DNA of 64,000 nt from Bullera alba (Eukaryota > Basidiomycota > Tremellomycetes > Tremellales > Bulleraceae): the NCBI GenBank assembly GCA_001600095.1, contig BCIX01000001.1:4489198-4553197 (forward strand), written 5' to 3'. Under the pieces are notes generated by a model, which saw nothing but the letters and a program-made list of their open reading frames with translations, had not been told where the DNA came from and searched no databases. Both the position numbers and the translations under genes were made by a program. The stretch's first letter is position 1. Every line of letters begins with the position of its first letter. Shown here in pieces: positions 10,281 to 23,061 of the stretch.

Positions 10281-12239
10281 ATGGTCGCGAAGGAGTACGG
10301 TGTGGATATCGACATGAGTAATGGACTGCCACTGGAACGGCGTCCGAGTTTCGACCAGAGGGCGTCAGACTTCCCATCGGACAAGGAGCTGTTTCCGGTT
10401 GAAGAGGTGCCGGATGCGTTGATCGAGTATCCCGATGGCGGGCTAAGAGTGAGTGTACGGCCTTGGAAGCAAAGCATCGATCTGACCAGTGCGTCAATAG
10501 GCATGGCTCGTCGTTGTCGGTATGTGACTAGTGAACCTGCACTGGTGTATGGTCTATGTTGACGGTATATCCTTCAACAGGCGCTTTCTTCACCGTGTTC
10601 TGCGGGTTTGGTTTGGCCAATGGTGCAGGCGCCTTCCAGACTCTGTATCGGGAGACATTATTGAAAGACTATTCTGAGTGAGTCAACGTTACCAGACTCG
10701 AGATGACTATGCTGAATTTGACAAACGATCAGGAGCGATATATCGTGGATATCAGCGTGAGCGATGCAATTATCTCCGATCGGGTCAGTTGCTGACAGAC
10801 CGATAGCGTGCAAAATTTCCTCATGGCAGCACCTGCGATCTTCACAGGATCGCTCTTTGACAAATACGGTCACCGGCCTCTGGTCGCCGTCGGTGGTATC
10901 CTCATCACACTGGGTTTCGTCTTTCTCAGCTTGAGCACAGAGTATTACCAAATTTTCTTATGTCATACGACCTTGATCGCCCTGGGCTGTAATCTACTGT
11001 AGGTGCTCATTTCACCTGAGGCGCCTGGTAGCGAATGCCTGATTCCAAATAGGTTCATCACGCCGCTGGGATGTCTCGGTCAGTGGTTCGACAAGAAGAG
11101 AGGCTTAGCATTGTAAGTGATCCCCATCTCTTTGCTCCGCGTATCATCTTACCGGTAATTGAGCTGATGATCGCCCTCTTAGCGGCTGTATGAGCTGCGG
11201 ATCTTCAGCAGGTGCTGTGTGTTGGCCACTGGTTCTCGCCAACCTCCCTGATAAAGGTAGACAAAGAATTTGTCTATATCTACCTTGTCCATGGCTGACG
11301 GATCTCCAGTTGGGTTTGGCTGGACTTGCAGGATAATGGCCCTTGTTGCTGCCATCTGCTCGACGATCTCATTCTTCGCTATGAAGACTCGACTGCCGCC
11401 CAAGCCTCCTGGGCGATTCTTTGCGTTCGAAGCCTTCAAAGAGGTGGAATACCAACTGCTGGTTGGAAATTTCTTTGTCAGTCTGACGATTGCTGGATCT
11501 CCGAACAGGTTTGCTGATATTTCATCCAGTTCTGGTCCTTTGGGTATCTCACCTTCCAGCTATACATCGGAACTTATGGGCAAATTCTTGGATTCGGCTC
11601 TTACGCCCCATATCTCTTGTCAGTGACTGCCTGATCGGTCACCAGTGCGGACCTCGCTAACGACTCGACAGGATCATCTCCAACGGCTCATCCATGGTTG
11701 GCCGCTTGAGTTCGGGCAGTGAGTACGACCGCACACCCACACTGTGTCCTGCGCTGACTCTGTGACAGTCGGCTCGGATTACTTGGGCGTTGTCAACATG
11801 ACTCTGATAGGCAACTCGCTACTTGCAGTTATGCTTTGGGTCTGGCTGGCTTGCCGGTCTATAGCCTCTTGCACCGTATTGGTCATAATAGCTGGATTCG
11901 CCAGCGGCGCTTTCGTCTGCTTGCAAGCGCCCTACTCAAACAAATCCGCGCCAGACATGAGAGCAGCCGGCACCAGACTCGGTCAAGCCATTGGTGAGTG
12001 GCGAAGTGGATTATTCTGGGTGTCGTGAAGAAGCTGATGTCGATGTTGTAGGTGTCCAAGGTATCGGTACACTAGTTGGATTGCCCTCGTTCGGGGGTAT
12101 ATTAGGCGAGAGGAGTTCTGTCGATTTGACAAGATTCTCACATGCCATCATACTGGCAGCGGGGTGCATGTGTATATCAGCGGGATGTGTGTTGGCCAGT
12201 AAATTACGGTGGAACCGGAAATTCTTCGCAAAGGTGTAA
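10281..12239 (+). CDS. MFS transporter, monocarboxylate (MCT/Mch) type
   Basis: Twelve predicted exons (10281-10448, 10501-10519, 10581-10677, 10733-10756, 10807-10998, 11053-11112, 11183-11256, 11310-11476, 11530-11618, 11672-11718, 11769-11993, 12052-12239) give 449 residues. A hydrophilic N-terminus of about 50 residues leads into the MCT signature DGGLRAWLVVVGAF and then ANGAGAFQTLYRE. About twelve hydrophobic segments follow, with the loop FDKYGHRPLVAVGG between the second and third. The protein should be a plasma-membrane or organellar transporter. Fungal members include substrate-uncharacterised Mch proteins and a riboflavin carrier (Mch5), so the substrate is open. Several exons are very short (19 and 24 nt) but rejoin membrane helices in frame. 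Confidence 0.9.
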
Positions 12240-12326
12240 TCGATCTCACCTGTCCTGTCATAGTGTAGCCGTGTCCCAACAGTATAGTTGTTGCATTGAT
12301 GTATGTATTATTATCCACGCAATTTC

Positions 12327-14783
12327 CTAATGCCCTGTAACCTCTACGCACCAGAGGACCGGCTTATCTGTGTGCAGGAAGATGACAGGTTCAGATGGTA
12401 ATAGATGGTTGGACGTGGATACATCGCCCTCGAAGGAAGTCTCCCAGTCTACTACCGGTCAGTCCCGAGTCTAAAACGTGCAGAGTCTCCGCCTCGGATG
12501 ACTTACCGAGGTTCCACTTGAGACCTGTTGTCCGGACATTCGCCTTGTCGACGCCTACTGGCAGAATGCCACACGTCTGGCCCATCGTTGCGTTGTCTAT
12601 GTTGATGAGATGAGGGCCCTGCAGAGAAATGGTGAGCCAAGGTCCGACCCCAGATTTGCTGCATGAGCCCACCTCGCTTAGTACCCAAGCCAAGCTCTCT
12701 CCACTGAGAACGTAGCTATGGGACCGTTTCGTCCTCAACTTGTGCAAAAGCGACATGGTGTGTACAGTCTGATCGATCCGACCGGACAATCCTCCAATTA
12801 GCAGCAATGGCAGCTTGAGGCGGAATCAGCGCCCGGGTAAACCTTTCGTGAAGAGGTACTCACTTCGATCGAGAGCTCCTTCTCCTGCTTCTCGACTTCT
12901 TCTATACATTTCATAAGATCCGTCGAGTACTCGTCCTTGTCTTGCACGACGGGAACACCCTACTCGAAGGTTAGCCGGGACTTGGCACTACAAGGAGGAG
13001 ATCAGACATACCCGTGACGAATAGTACTCTTTCACTTTGGGTCTCAGCGAGTCCAGATCACCTTTGATCATATCCGGCATAAACCTGTCAATCAGTAAGC
13101 TGAGCTACGGTTTCTTGTGAGCCGTCAGCTCACTTTGGTCGACTACTGCTATCCAATAGATCGTGTAAACGGTTCGCGCCGCCATCAGCACAAAAGTGAA
13201 GCCGGCCTGGTCACATCTTGTCAGCAAGAGTACTGGACACTAGCCTGTGAACTGGACTCACTAGCTTTCCACGCTTTTTCGAATATCTCTTTGTTGGTGA
13301 TAGGCTGATTGAGAATGATCATTGCGTACACTGGCTCCTTTTTCGGTTCTCCAGACAATATATCCACGCAGTTCCACAAGGTCGTCGATGGGTTGGCTGA
13401 TAAGTACGGTTTGGCCAAAGTAGCAAATTCGTCCTTTTTGCCATTGACTTGAGGCTCTTTTTTCGTCTCCTTCGCGCTGACCACTTTCGTCACTTCCACC
13501 CGCTTAGGAGGCGGCTGCTCATTCTCAGCCTGCTTGAGAGCCTGGGCTACTTGCTTCCGAATTTGGACGGGTCTAGGTGTGGCCGGCGCATCGGATGCGG
13601 TGTCTTGTCCATCTGATTGATTCTCGCCTGTTCGCTTGATAACGATGTATCGAGGATCATCGGACTTTACGCTTTTGGCCTTCTCCGCTGCTTGTAGACT
13701 CTGACGCATGAGACTCGACGGTGCTGCCGTGCTCGTTGGCTGACCAAGACGAGTGAAAGAGCTCTGAAGCGAATGAACGGATGAGGAAGAGGAGAGATTC
13801 TTGACGTGCTGTACCTTTCGTGGCGGGAGAGAAGGGGCTGGGGGTAGACCGTTGGACGCAGATGGTTTCCGTGGTGGAAGAGGAGGAGCAGGTTTCGGCC
13901 AGCCTTTTCCCAGAACGCCAGATGGATGAGGTTGACTCGAGTGTCTCCGCCGGAAAGGGTTGTTCGAACTATTGTCGGCTTGCGCGATAGCACCAAGTTG
14001 AGGCATTGTAGGTGAAGCTTTGGGCGAGTCGGTCAAGGGAGCATACCCCGAAGCTACCGGTGCTGGAGGTGGTGGTTTCCGCTTGGGTACCGGCATAGAT
14101 GCCCTTCTTGACACTTTGCTATTCCGTGAGGGGGGAAGCGGTGGACGAGCTTTATTGGAATCGTCAAATGGCGACTCGAGGGGTGCTGCCCCTACCGAGC
14201 TGTCCTCATCGACAAGCTCCATAGGCTCGGCTGAGAAGTGGTTAGCGGACTGCGTGCGTTATGAGCATACAAACATACTGGGCATGTAGACGTAGTCTGG
14301 GGGGATGTGTATCGACCGTTCTCCGGGAACGGCGCTCTCTCTCGAAAGGTGTGCCAGCACTCGGAGAAACGCATAGATCTCCTCGGGTGACAGTCGACTG
14401 GATCCAGCAGAAGGTAGCTCAGCCATCACCTATAAATCCAGACAGTCAGCCACAACTCTGCCGAGCAGCATTCATCGGGACATACCGCATCCACGTTGAT
14501 GGCTGAAGCACCCAGACGAGCGAGGGAGAAATCTCTCAGAATTGACTTTTCAATCTTCTTCGAAGAGTACATGTCATTCTGCTGAGATAATGGGCTACGC
14601 TGACCCGACTGAGCCGTTGCGAGCAGTTCGACATAATCCTTGTAGGTGACGTATTCCGGAGGAGAGAGCTATGGAGGAGGATGGTCACCAGTGTCAGCGT
14701 GCTGGTATGTGGTCAAGCAGGGTCAAGCTGTGTAGGGCAAGTCTTACCGCCGAGACGTGCAGAGACGTCGGTCTGCCGTCCAT
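12327..14783 (-). CDS. Thiamine pyrophosphokinase with fused proline-rich N-terminal region
   Basis: Ten exons join in frame (14783-14748, 14668-14486, 14429-14279, 14230-13262, 13206-13134, 13084-13012, 12959-12864, 12813-12673, 12618-12507, 12451-12327) to 652 residues. The C-terminal ~270 residues are thiamine pyrophosphokinase, which converts thiamine and ATP to TPP. Visible motifs are [61 protein letters not shown] and GDVSTSNHL. The N-terminal ~380 residues are unrelated to TPK. They contain [17 protein letters not shown], several PPLPPR/PPLPPS proline motifs of SH3-ligand type and a basic Ser-rich stretch. Exon 4 (969 nt) bridges both parts without a stop. A separate TPK start inside exon 4 (for example at MIILNQ) cannot be excluded. 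The N-terminal family is not recognised. Confidence 0.85.
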
Positions 14784-15107
14784 CTTGAGCTTTGAGCACG
14801 CTTGGCAATCTCTATGAGGCCCGTCTAGTCGTTCTGCCCACTCTCCACTGCTCAAGTATCGCTTCTATGCGTGGTATGGCCAGGTATGGCAACAGGCGAG
14901 CTGCACTGAGCCGGTGGACCTCCTGGCCTCGATCGAGCGCCGCGGCCGGCGGCTCGGAGATGTGAGTGAACTCCGCGTCATCGGTGGGGTACTCCGCCTT
15001 CCGGTTACACGTCGTAATGCAATGACCAGCTGGCGAGCTGCTGTCCCAGCGCACTATGACACTGCCATAAGTTACAACCACCGTCTCTCACAAACAGCCT
15101 CGTAGCC
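14784..15107. other. Divergent promoter region, TPK fusion / SEC18
   Basis: This 324-bp spacer lies between two start codons on opposite strands. No gene or repeat is seen. It presumably drives both genes. Confidence 0.5.
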
Positions 15108-18100
15108 ATGTCGTTCTTCAAGAGGTCAGATCCCAATGCACCAGCCGCAAGGAGAGCCGGACCCGGAGGTGCAGCTCCCTCACCTTACGAAAGGATTCCA
15201 GCGGACAATCAGTCGTACTCGTCGTTGAATCCTCAGCAACAGCCCGGCTTGCCTCCTAGGCGATCACCCGCATCCCCAGCCGACTTCTCGCAGCCATACT
15301 CTACTCCTCCGAGACAACAGCATCAGCCAAGCCAACAGCAGCTATCGGGCGGGAGAGGCTATGACCAGGACCCGTACGAAGGGTACGATGAGAAGCCGCA
15401 GCAATATTCTGCTCCACAGAGGGGTCAGCAAGGAGATCCTCGTGGTGCGCCTGCTGGAGTCGGGAGAGGCATGTGAGCTATGACGGATGTATGAGGAGTT
15501 CATCCAAGCTGACGTTGTCCAGCTACAACATAGCAGCTTGTCCCTCGGACCCGCTGGCTCTCACCAATCGGCTCGTAGTTAGCCCAGGTGATTTCTCGCA
15601 GGATGTAGAGTTTGTCGTTCTCCGGAACAAATTCATCTTCTCTATCATGTAGGTTTGAAATCCTCATCCTTGCGACTTCCGGCTGACCAAGCGACAGTCG
15701 AGATCCCACCGGCACTTTGCCGCCCAGACACCTTGGTCCGTCCAAGATCATCCGACAGTACGTCGGCCTGTCAGCCGTAGGCGAGACTGTCGAATGTGAG
15801 CCGTACTACCCCGGAAATGGGGAGTGGGCTAGCAGCATCGAGCTCGAGGTGAGCTACAAGGCCGGTCTGATTGTCGCGCCCCGAGCTCACCGCTCATCAC
15901 TACGCAGGTCGGCTTCAGGCTGAAGAGAAAGGAGACGTCGGATCAGTTTGATAGCGAGGAAATGGCCAAAGCCTTCACAAGCGTGAGTCGTGCATTTCCG
16001 ACGCAGAGCTGAATGAACAGGCTTTCCCATCGCTTCCCTTGTCTCCCCTGCAACCCTTGGTGTTCGACTTTAGAGGTCACGACCTGAAAGCGACCGTGCG
16101 GTCAGTCTCCACCCTAGATGGGACGGAGGGCCATACGGGTATCATCATGGAGGGAACAGAGGTCATCTTCGTCAAAGACCCAACTAGCGGCATGAAGCTC
16201 AAGAACACTTCGAAGAGGTGAGTCGATGCGGGCCGCAGTAGACTGTTTGACTGATAACCGCTGTAGAGGTCCGACCAACGCGATCTTGGCGCCAAACTTC
16301 AAGTTCGAAGACATGGGAATCGGAGGTCTTGACACAGAGTTCTCAGCAATCTTCCGTAGAGCTTTCGCCAGTCGAATCTTCCCTCCCGGCCTAGTGGAGA
16401 AGCTAGGTATCCAGCACGTCAAAGGTGAGCGTTGTACTCCGAATTTAGCTAACGTCAGGTATCCTGTTGTTCGGTCCACCTGGTACTGGTAAAACCCTGA
16501 TGGCAAGGCAGATTGGGAAGATGCTCAATGCCAGAGAGCCAAAAGTCGTCAATGGACCTGAGATCCTCAACAAGTTTGTCGGACAGTCTGAAGAGAACAT
16601 TCGAAAGCTTTTCGCCGACGCAGAGAAGGAGCAGAAGGAGAAAGGTGATGAGAGTGGCCTGCACATCATCATCTTTGACGAGCTGGACGCCATCTGCAAG
16701 CAGCGTGGGTCTACCAACAGTGGCACTGGTGTCGGAGATTCCGTTGTCAACCAGCTTCTCTCCAAGGTGAGCCACGGCCGCTGTACCATTGCTGACGAGA
16801 GATGGACGGTGTTGATCAACTGAACAACGTATTGATCATCGGCATGACGAACCGAATGGACATGATCGACGAGGCGCTACTTCGACCCGGTCGTCTCGAA
16901 GTTCACATCGAAATCTCTCTCCCGGATGAGTCTGGCCGAAAGCAGATCCTGACGATCCACACCGCGAAGATGAGGACAAACGGTGTCATGGCCGACGATG
17001 TGGACATCGCCGAGCTGGCAGCTGTGACCAAGAACTTCTCCGGTGCCGAGATTGGCGGTCTAGTCAAGAGTGCTACTAGTTTTGCGTTCAACCGACACGT
17101 CAAGGTATGTCAAGCAGCGAACCGTTTTGCTGATTGCGTTAGGTCGGTTCCGTGGCTGCATTCGACGACATTGAGCACATTCAAATCTCGAGAGCAGACT
17201 TCATGCACGCTCTAGACGAAGTGACACCGGCATTCGGTGTCTCTGAAGAGGAGCTGCAAGCTGTGGTCCAGAACGGTATCATTCATTACTCGCAGCGCAT
17301 CAACGTGAGTTTATATCCTGATTGCAGTGATTGATACGTCATAGGACATCCTCAAAGACGGCAGTCTACTCGTCGAGCAGGTCCGCAAATCGGAGAGGAC
17401 CCCACTTGTCTGTGCCCTACTACATGGTGAGCGGTCATACCTCGTAGCAAAGCTGACTGTCAGGCGCATCCGGTTCTGGAAAGTCGGCTCTGGCTGCGAC
17501 TATCGCGATGCAGTCCGATTTCCCGTTCATCAAGCTCATTTCGCCAGAGTCGATGGTCGGCTACAGCGAAGCTCAAAAGGTCGCACACCTCAGCAAGGTC
17601 TTCATGGACAGCTACAAGAGTCCGCTGAGCGTCATCGTGGTGGATAGTATCGAGAGGCTGTTAGGTGAGTTTGAACAAAGTCGCTGTCGCTGACTGGTGA
17701 CAGATTGGAATCCAATCGGACCCCGATTCTCCAACACCGTCCTACAAGCTCTAGTCGTGCTTTTCGGCAAGAGACCTCCAAAGGTGAGCTCAGTAGCATC
17801 TGCCTTAGCTGACGATTCAGGGACGACGTCTCTTGGTTCTCGCCACGACATCAAACCGATCTATCCTGGCGGACATGGACGTCGAGTCGGCATTTGACAC
17901 CGATATCCCAATCTCCCCTATCGACTCTCTCGACGGCATCGACAAGTGCCTGAGGGAGGTCCAGCTGTTCTCCTCTGGTCAGGAGCATCAGCGAGCTATG
18001 AAGATGCTCAAAGACGCCAAATTTGGGGAGGAAGGCAGAGCAGAATTGCTGGTCGGAGTGAAGAAGCTGTTGAGTATGGCGGAGATGGCCAGGCAGGATC

Positions 18101-18150
18101 CAGATCCGGCGTACAAGATCGTGTCGAGTTTGGTGAGAGAAGTCAGCTGA
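15108..18150 (+). CDS. SEC18: SEC18 / NSF, SNARE-disassembly AAA ATPase
   Basis: Thirteen exons (15108-15472, 15523-15648, 15698-15848, 15908-15982, 16021-16217, 16267-16424, 16459-16766, 16802-17104, 17143-17304, 17345-17426, 17464-17664, 17704-17783, 17821-18150) give 845 residues. Sec18, with alpha-SNAP, uses ATP to take apart cis-SNARE complexes. After a Pro/Gln-rich N-terminus of about 120 residues comes the N domain ([19 protein letters not shown]). The D1 AAA domain has Walker A GPPGTGKT, Walker [11 protein letters not shown], sensor IIGMTNR and the arginine-finger region LLRPGRLEV. The D2 domain has GASGSGKS and [21 protein letters not shown]. The Pro/Gln-rich extension is longer than in yeast Sec18. 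The acceptor before exon 8 reads GAG rather than CAG/TAG. Confidence 0.96.
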
Positions 18151-18447
18151 GCAGTGGCTGTGGGATCACAATGCCTCGGATCCTTGTACACAATGCTACT
18201 TTGAATGTATACCTGTGACTGTTGGCACTGCTGATTTTGCTCTGGAGACTGGAGGACGATCGGATCTGTCATCAGAGTCAGGTTAAATTGATAGCCGCGT
18301 TGATGACCGCATCGATCAATCGCGTCAACCAAAAGTCAACATTTCAGTCAGAGTCGGTTGTGAGCTCGGCGATGTCTACTGCGATCATACATCCATCCAC
18401 TGTAACTCTGATCAGCCCGTAGGCCACGGAGAGACTCACTCCCCAAG

Positions 18448-21400
18448 ATGAGTGCCATACGCTTGGGTATGGGCAGCTTGCAGAGCGTGGCCAGTTCTTC
18501 CAAAACAGGCATCTTCACTTCGGCCGGCAGGACGACTCGAGACTCGGTGAATGTCTGTGCGGCGCAGCGTGAGTGTAGAGTCGGCAAGATCAGGACCATG
18601 CTGACTGATGGCTGGGCTGGTATAGTCCTCATACCACGGCGGACCTTGGCTACCTTCTCCACTCGCCAAGAGCTACCAGAAAGAGTGGCCCTTCAATTCC
18701 GCCAATATCGACATGATCTGAAGCGATATCAATCGACAGACTCTCGGCCCACAAGATCCCCTGCGCCTCAAGTTGGCTCTGAGAGCTCTTTCAAGAGCTC
18801 CAAGGACAGGATACCAGAATCGGCAGCGCAAGTCAAGGCGAAGACAACGCCGACACCATCGCAAACGTCGATATTGTCCCGTCTGACGTCGGCACTGTCG
18901 CTGCAACCGGTAGAGCGGACGGGTACAGGCGTAGAGGAGAACCCGGGTGGATCGAGCGTCAGAAAGCTGGTAGAACTGGCTCGGCCTGAGTCGAAGCAGC
19001 TCGGTATCGCAGTATCCCTGGTGAGCCAAGTTCAAAGTCGTGCTCTTTGGCGAAAGCTGACATTCTGTGGATAGCTCCTCGTTTCCAGCTCAGTGTCCAT
19101 GCTGGTCCCTTTGACGATAGGAAAGCTCATCGATTTCTTCTCCACCAACTCGGTGCGTTTATGGCAAGCCTGAGAGATGGACGAAGTGCTGACGGATTTC
19201 TATAAGTCCACCTTCCTTGGTTTCTCCTTTCCGGTCGCAGCTGGACTCTTAGCGGCTACTTTCTGCGTCGGCGCTGCTTGTAATGCCGGTAAACACAGCT
19301 GTCTCTACGTATCTTTTGCTGCTCAAGCTGACTTCGATTCAGGTCGCGCTATCCTCATGAAGCTCAGCGGCCAGCGGATCGTAGCTAGAGTCAGGTGAGT
19401 AGAGATCAGCTGCGGCGCTGTTCCAATGCTGAGCTGATTGGACCTAGGTACCAGGCATATCTATCGACACTGAAGCAAGAGCCCGAGTTTGCCGATCGAT
19501 CAGCAGGCGATATCGTGTCGAGACTGAGCATAGACACGAGTATTCTAGGTGACTCGGTCACGTCCAATCTGTCGGATGGACTACGGTGAGCTTTGCACCG
19601 TCTGCACGGATTCGTATAGCTGACTTTGATCGCAGAGCACTTATCTCAGCTCTCGTGGGAGGTATGACAAAACTGCGACACAGACAGAGAGAGATGAGCT
19701 GAGCCTGCGATTTATCAGTTACCATGATGTTCTGGATCTCGGCGAAATTGACCCTAGTCATGCTCTGCGTGGTCCCACCGGTATCCCTGTTCGCGGTCTT
19801 CTACGGACGGTATCTGCGGAAGCTGTCGAACATGACGCAAGAGGCGATCGGAGACATGTCGAAGGTGAGATCTCGCGATCGCCTTTGAGGGCCAGCATTA
19901 CTGACCATGGTTGTAGACGGCGGAAGAGAAGCTCAACGCTTTCAAGACGGTAGCCGCATACAATTCACAGGATCTGGAAACGACTCTGTTCCGAGGCAAA
20001 GTCGATGCAGTGTTTGGATTGGCAAAGAAGGAGGCCTATATGACTGGTATATTCTGGGGAATGAGCGGTCTGACCGGCAACCTGGCAATGCTTTGCTTGC
20101 TCGGCTACGGTGGGTGACCATCTCTACCTAGCACTCGATGTGAGCTCACAACGCACTTAGGTGGTAGCCTTGTATCACATGGCGATATCACAGTAGGCGA
20201 TCTGACCTCCCTCTTGATGTACAGCGCGTGAGTACTTTCCGCTATGAGCGCTATGTCCATGCTGATCTTCTATAAGGTATGTCGGTGGTTCAGTATCAGG
20301 CCTCACGGGCTTCTTCACGGGTCTCATGAAAGGTGAGTGCCTTCACTGGCTGTCTCTGGCTGTCTCTACATGGCTGACCTAATTGTATAGGTGTCGGTGC
20401 AGGTACGAGGGTGTTCTGGCTACTCGATCGACCATCGGCTATTCCACTCGGAGTGGGAGCACCACTGAGCTCGGATCGCAATGGCAAAATCCGATTCGAG
20501 AACGTTCACTTCACTTATCCCAGCCGGAAGGAAGTCGAAGTTTTGAAAGGAGTCGACTTTACAATTGAACCCGGAACCAGCGTGGCCTTGGTGTAAGTCC
20601 TGTTCTCGCGTTTTACTTGGATTGAGCTGAGACATTCTGCAGCGGATCGAGCGGTAGCGGTAAAAGCTCGATACAGCAGCTCATCAGTCGGTTCTACGAT
20701 CCAGATTCTGGCAAAGTGACATTCGACGGTGAAGGTAAGCTTCACGACTTGGACGTGGGCTTTGCAGTTGATTGTTGTGGTATAGATGTCCGCAATTTCA
20801 CGCCAGAATCCTGGAGAGATCGCATTGGCGTCGTCTTTCAAGATCCTATCCTGTTTGCGGGAACGGTACACGATAATATCGCCTACGGCTCGCCTGGGGT
20901 CACGAGATCAGACGTGGAAGATGCGGCCAGATCTGCCAATTGTGATTTCATCTGGGATCTGCCACAGGGATTCGATACCATGAGTGAGTGACCCCTTTGT
21001 ACTTTGATCCGTGATTAGGATATAGCTGACCCGGGGGTCAGTCGGCAAAGCTAGCTTGTCTGGGGGTCAGAGACAGAGAATATCGATCGCCAGAGCCCTG
21101 GTCAGAAAACCGTCTATTCTGCTCCTTGACGAAGGTGAGCAATACGGTTTCACACGGATAATTGGCGTCGCTGACGGAGACCCGACTAGCCACGTCTGCC
21201 CTGGACTCGACCTCGGAGAACGCAGTGAACCGCGCGATAGACTCCATCATTCATGAGCAACACATCACCGTCATCCTCGCTGCGCATCGTCTATCATCTA
21301 TCGCCAGAGCGGAGCGGGTAATTGTTCTGGAGAATGGAGTAGTGTCAGAAGAGGGTCGCTACGACGTCTTGGTAAGTGATTGTAGAGGCATCCTAGACAA

Positions 21401-21562
21401 ATTGTTGGATACTTGACTGACAATGGTGCACTGTAGTCGAGGCGATCGGGGAGTAGGTTCCGGACGTTGATGGCGGCTCAACTATTGGTGGAAAACTCGT
21501 CGACGGTAGAATCGGCAGACGATTCAGGTAAGAAGCAGGCAGTTGAAGCCAAGACAGTATGA
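18448..21562 (+). CDS. Mitochondrial ABC half-transporter, MDL1/ABCB10-like
   Basis: A multi-exon gene (about fifteen short introns) codes a protein of roughly 750 residues. The N-terminus is rich in Arg, Ser and Thr and poor in acids ([14 protein letters not shown]), as in a mitochondrial presequence. A six-helix ABC transmembrane domain follows, including [39 protein letters not shown] and [17 protein letters not shown]. The nucleotide-binding domain has Walker [10 protein letters not shown]-loop FQDP, signature LSGGQRQR, Walker B ILLLDEATSALD (split by an intron) and H-loop AAHRLSS. Yeast Mdl1 exports peptides from the mitochondrial matrix; Mdl2 is a close alternative. The first intron (18569-18625, 57 nt) is in frame and stop-free, so the exact N-terminus is less certain. 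Confidence 0.9.
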
Positions 21563-21944
21563 GAAATACGGCACATCTCTGCATGTCTATTATCGCATTG
21601 CACCACTACACATAGGTCGCTGACTCCTACAGACGAGGATTAACAAGTATTCACAAGTACTTACGGTGATAAGTCGCAGACATGTTCGTCACTAATGACC
21701 AGGCGAGAGATAGTGTGTCAACTTTCCGGCTCCGACTTGGAAACCACTGCAACAAATTGTCAAATGCCACACGTGAGAGATGTGGTCCATCCCCTCAGCC
21801 GTCATCGGGGCTGGCTCTTCCTTTCTAGATCAGCCAGATACCACAGTTTCACACCTCGACAATTATGAGTACTTGAAGCCCAGGGTAAACTCTTCAAAAC
21901 CCCACCCATCCTCAACAAATATCTCCCACATACTATAAGCCATC
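21563..21944. other. Intergenic, left flank of tandem duplication
   Basis: No gene is seen. From about 21705 the sequence matches the flank upstream of the second paralogue, so it belongs to the duplicated unit. Confidence 0.5.
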
Positions 21945-22745
21945 ATGCCAGCCTCAATCAAAGCCGCCCAGCCCGACGACATAACACGTTGGGAATCTTC
22001 GCTCCCCGAAAGGACAAAATTTGAGCAGAATGGTGGGTACCGTAGCGGCCCAACCTGTGTCGGCGACATACATGACCTGGGAATCCAGACTAAGCGGTTC
22101 AACATCGGCGATAGGGCCACCAGGGTCTATTACAACGACAGAGAGGACTTTGACTACGCCGAATTTGGTTGTACCGCCATGGCCATCATGGTCGGTTCGA
22201 AGTTCAGGCAGGGCAAGCTCGATACAGCCACGAGCGTTGTCAGGCCAGGCATGATCTACGAGGGCCAATCTATGCCCACCATCCGAAAGCAAGACCTTGA
22301 TGTCAGGCGACCGGTGTTTATTGAAAGATGTAGCCACATCTCGAAATTGGTCGACGGTATCTTCACCGGGAGAAGCAATGACTCAGATGACAATAGCGTA
22401 GCGGACATCAAGGACGGCTGGGAGCCAACTGATTATCGAGAGTTTAAGACAGCAGATTGTGCAGGCTGGGATCGCTCATCCAACGTCAGTATCGAGGATG
22501 ACATACTGAGGTGGCAAGATGGGACCGACGAAGACCTAGGGGTTGCGTACAACAGTGACACCGTCAACTCGCTTTACGCTGCAGCGGCGAGGACCAGGAT
22601 GGCTCGTTTCCTAGCCTCCATGGGGGAACAGACGGAAGGTCAGTAGGTGTCCTCTTCGACGGGAATCGGATCAAAGCCTACTTCTGAAGCCTGAAGAGCT
22701 TGACAAGGTGATACACGGTGATGCAGCATTGCAGAGATTGTTGAT
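21705..22745 (+). repeat. Tandem duplication unit, copy 1
   Basis: The unit starts with a flank containing AGAGATAG..GTGTCA and CTCCGACTTG, contains the gene at 21945-22646, and ends with a flank containing CGGATCAAAGCCT and CTTCTGAAG. The same blocks occur in the same order at 22831-23860. Both flanks and gene were therefore duplicated together as a unit of about 1.04 kb. Confidence 0.8.
21945..22646 (+). CDS. Orphan protein, paralogue A of a tandem pair
   Basis: An uninterrupted frame of 233 residues, without introns, unlike nearly every neighbour. No known family is recognised. The protein is soluble, acidic and Asp-rich, with no signal peptide or membrane helix. Blocks shared with paralogue B are RFNIGDRATR, YY plus an acidic stretch, DFDY.EFGCTA, RCSHIS, GIFTGRS, IKDGWEPTDY, WQDGTD and SLYAAA, with the closing TRMARFL. 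Three Cys positions (after residue 35, in FGCTA and in RCSHIS) are shared. Paralogue A has an extra Cys in TADCAGW. Conservation in blocks with diverged surface residues suggests both copies code real proteins. Confidence 0.8.
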   Translation: MPASIKAAQPDDITRWESSLPERTKFEQNGGYRSGPTCVGDIHDLGIQTKRFNIGDRATRVYYNDREDFDYAEFGCTAMAIMVGSKFRQGKLDTATSVVRPGMIYEGQSMPTIRKQDLDVRRPVFIERCSHISKLVDGIFTGRSNDSDDNSVADIKDGWEPTDYREFKTADCAGWDRSSNVSIEDDILRWQDGTDEDLGVAYNSDTVNSLYAAAARTRMARFLASMGEQTEGQ

Positions 22746-23061
22746 ATACAACTAGCGTTTCCTTGGTGTGCGCTGAGCTGTATCGCTGACCTGCGCCGAA
22801 TGGGAGGGAGTACTGATGTCATAGAGAATCAGAGATAGGGTGTCAGTTTCCATCTCCGACTTGAAGACATCTGCAAAACTCGTCAAACGCCACATGTAGG
22901 ATGACAGTGTCCATCCTTTCAGCCATCGTGGTACACTTCCTTTCTTGTGAACTGCTCATACAGACACCTCTGGTCGACACCTATGTATATCTGCTGATAG
23001 CACAGAGCATCTTCTTGGATTCCACAACCCAACCAACATTTCCTGCATCCTGAACGCCATC
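22647..23061. other. Intergenic between the two paralogues
   Basis: The left part (to about 22745) is the 3' flank of copy 1; the right part (from about 22831) is the 5' flank of copy 2. No further gene is seen. Both flanks have recognisable counterparts in the other copy. Confidence 0.6.

Noticed and set aside
13221..14222. Separate 333-residue gene ending at 13221
   Set aside because: Its last residues read into an intron. Splicing at 13262 continues in frame into [10 protein letters not shown] of thiamine pyrophosphokinase.
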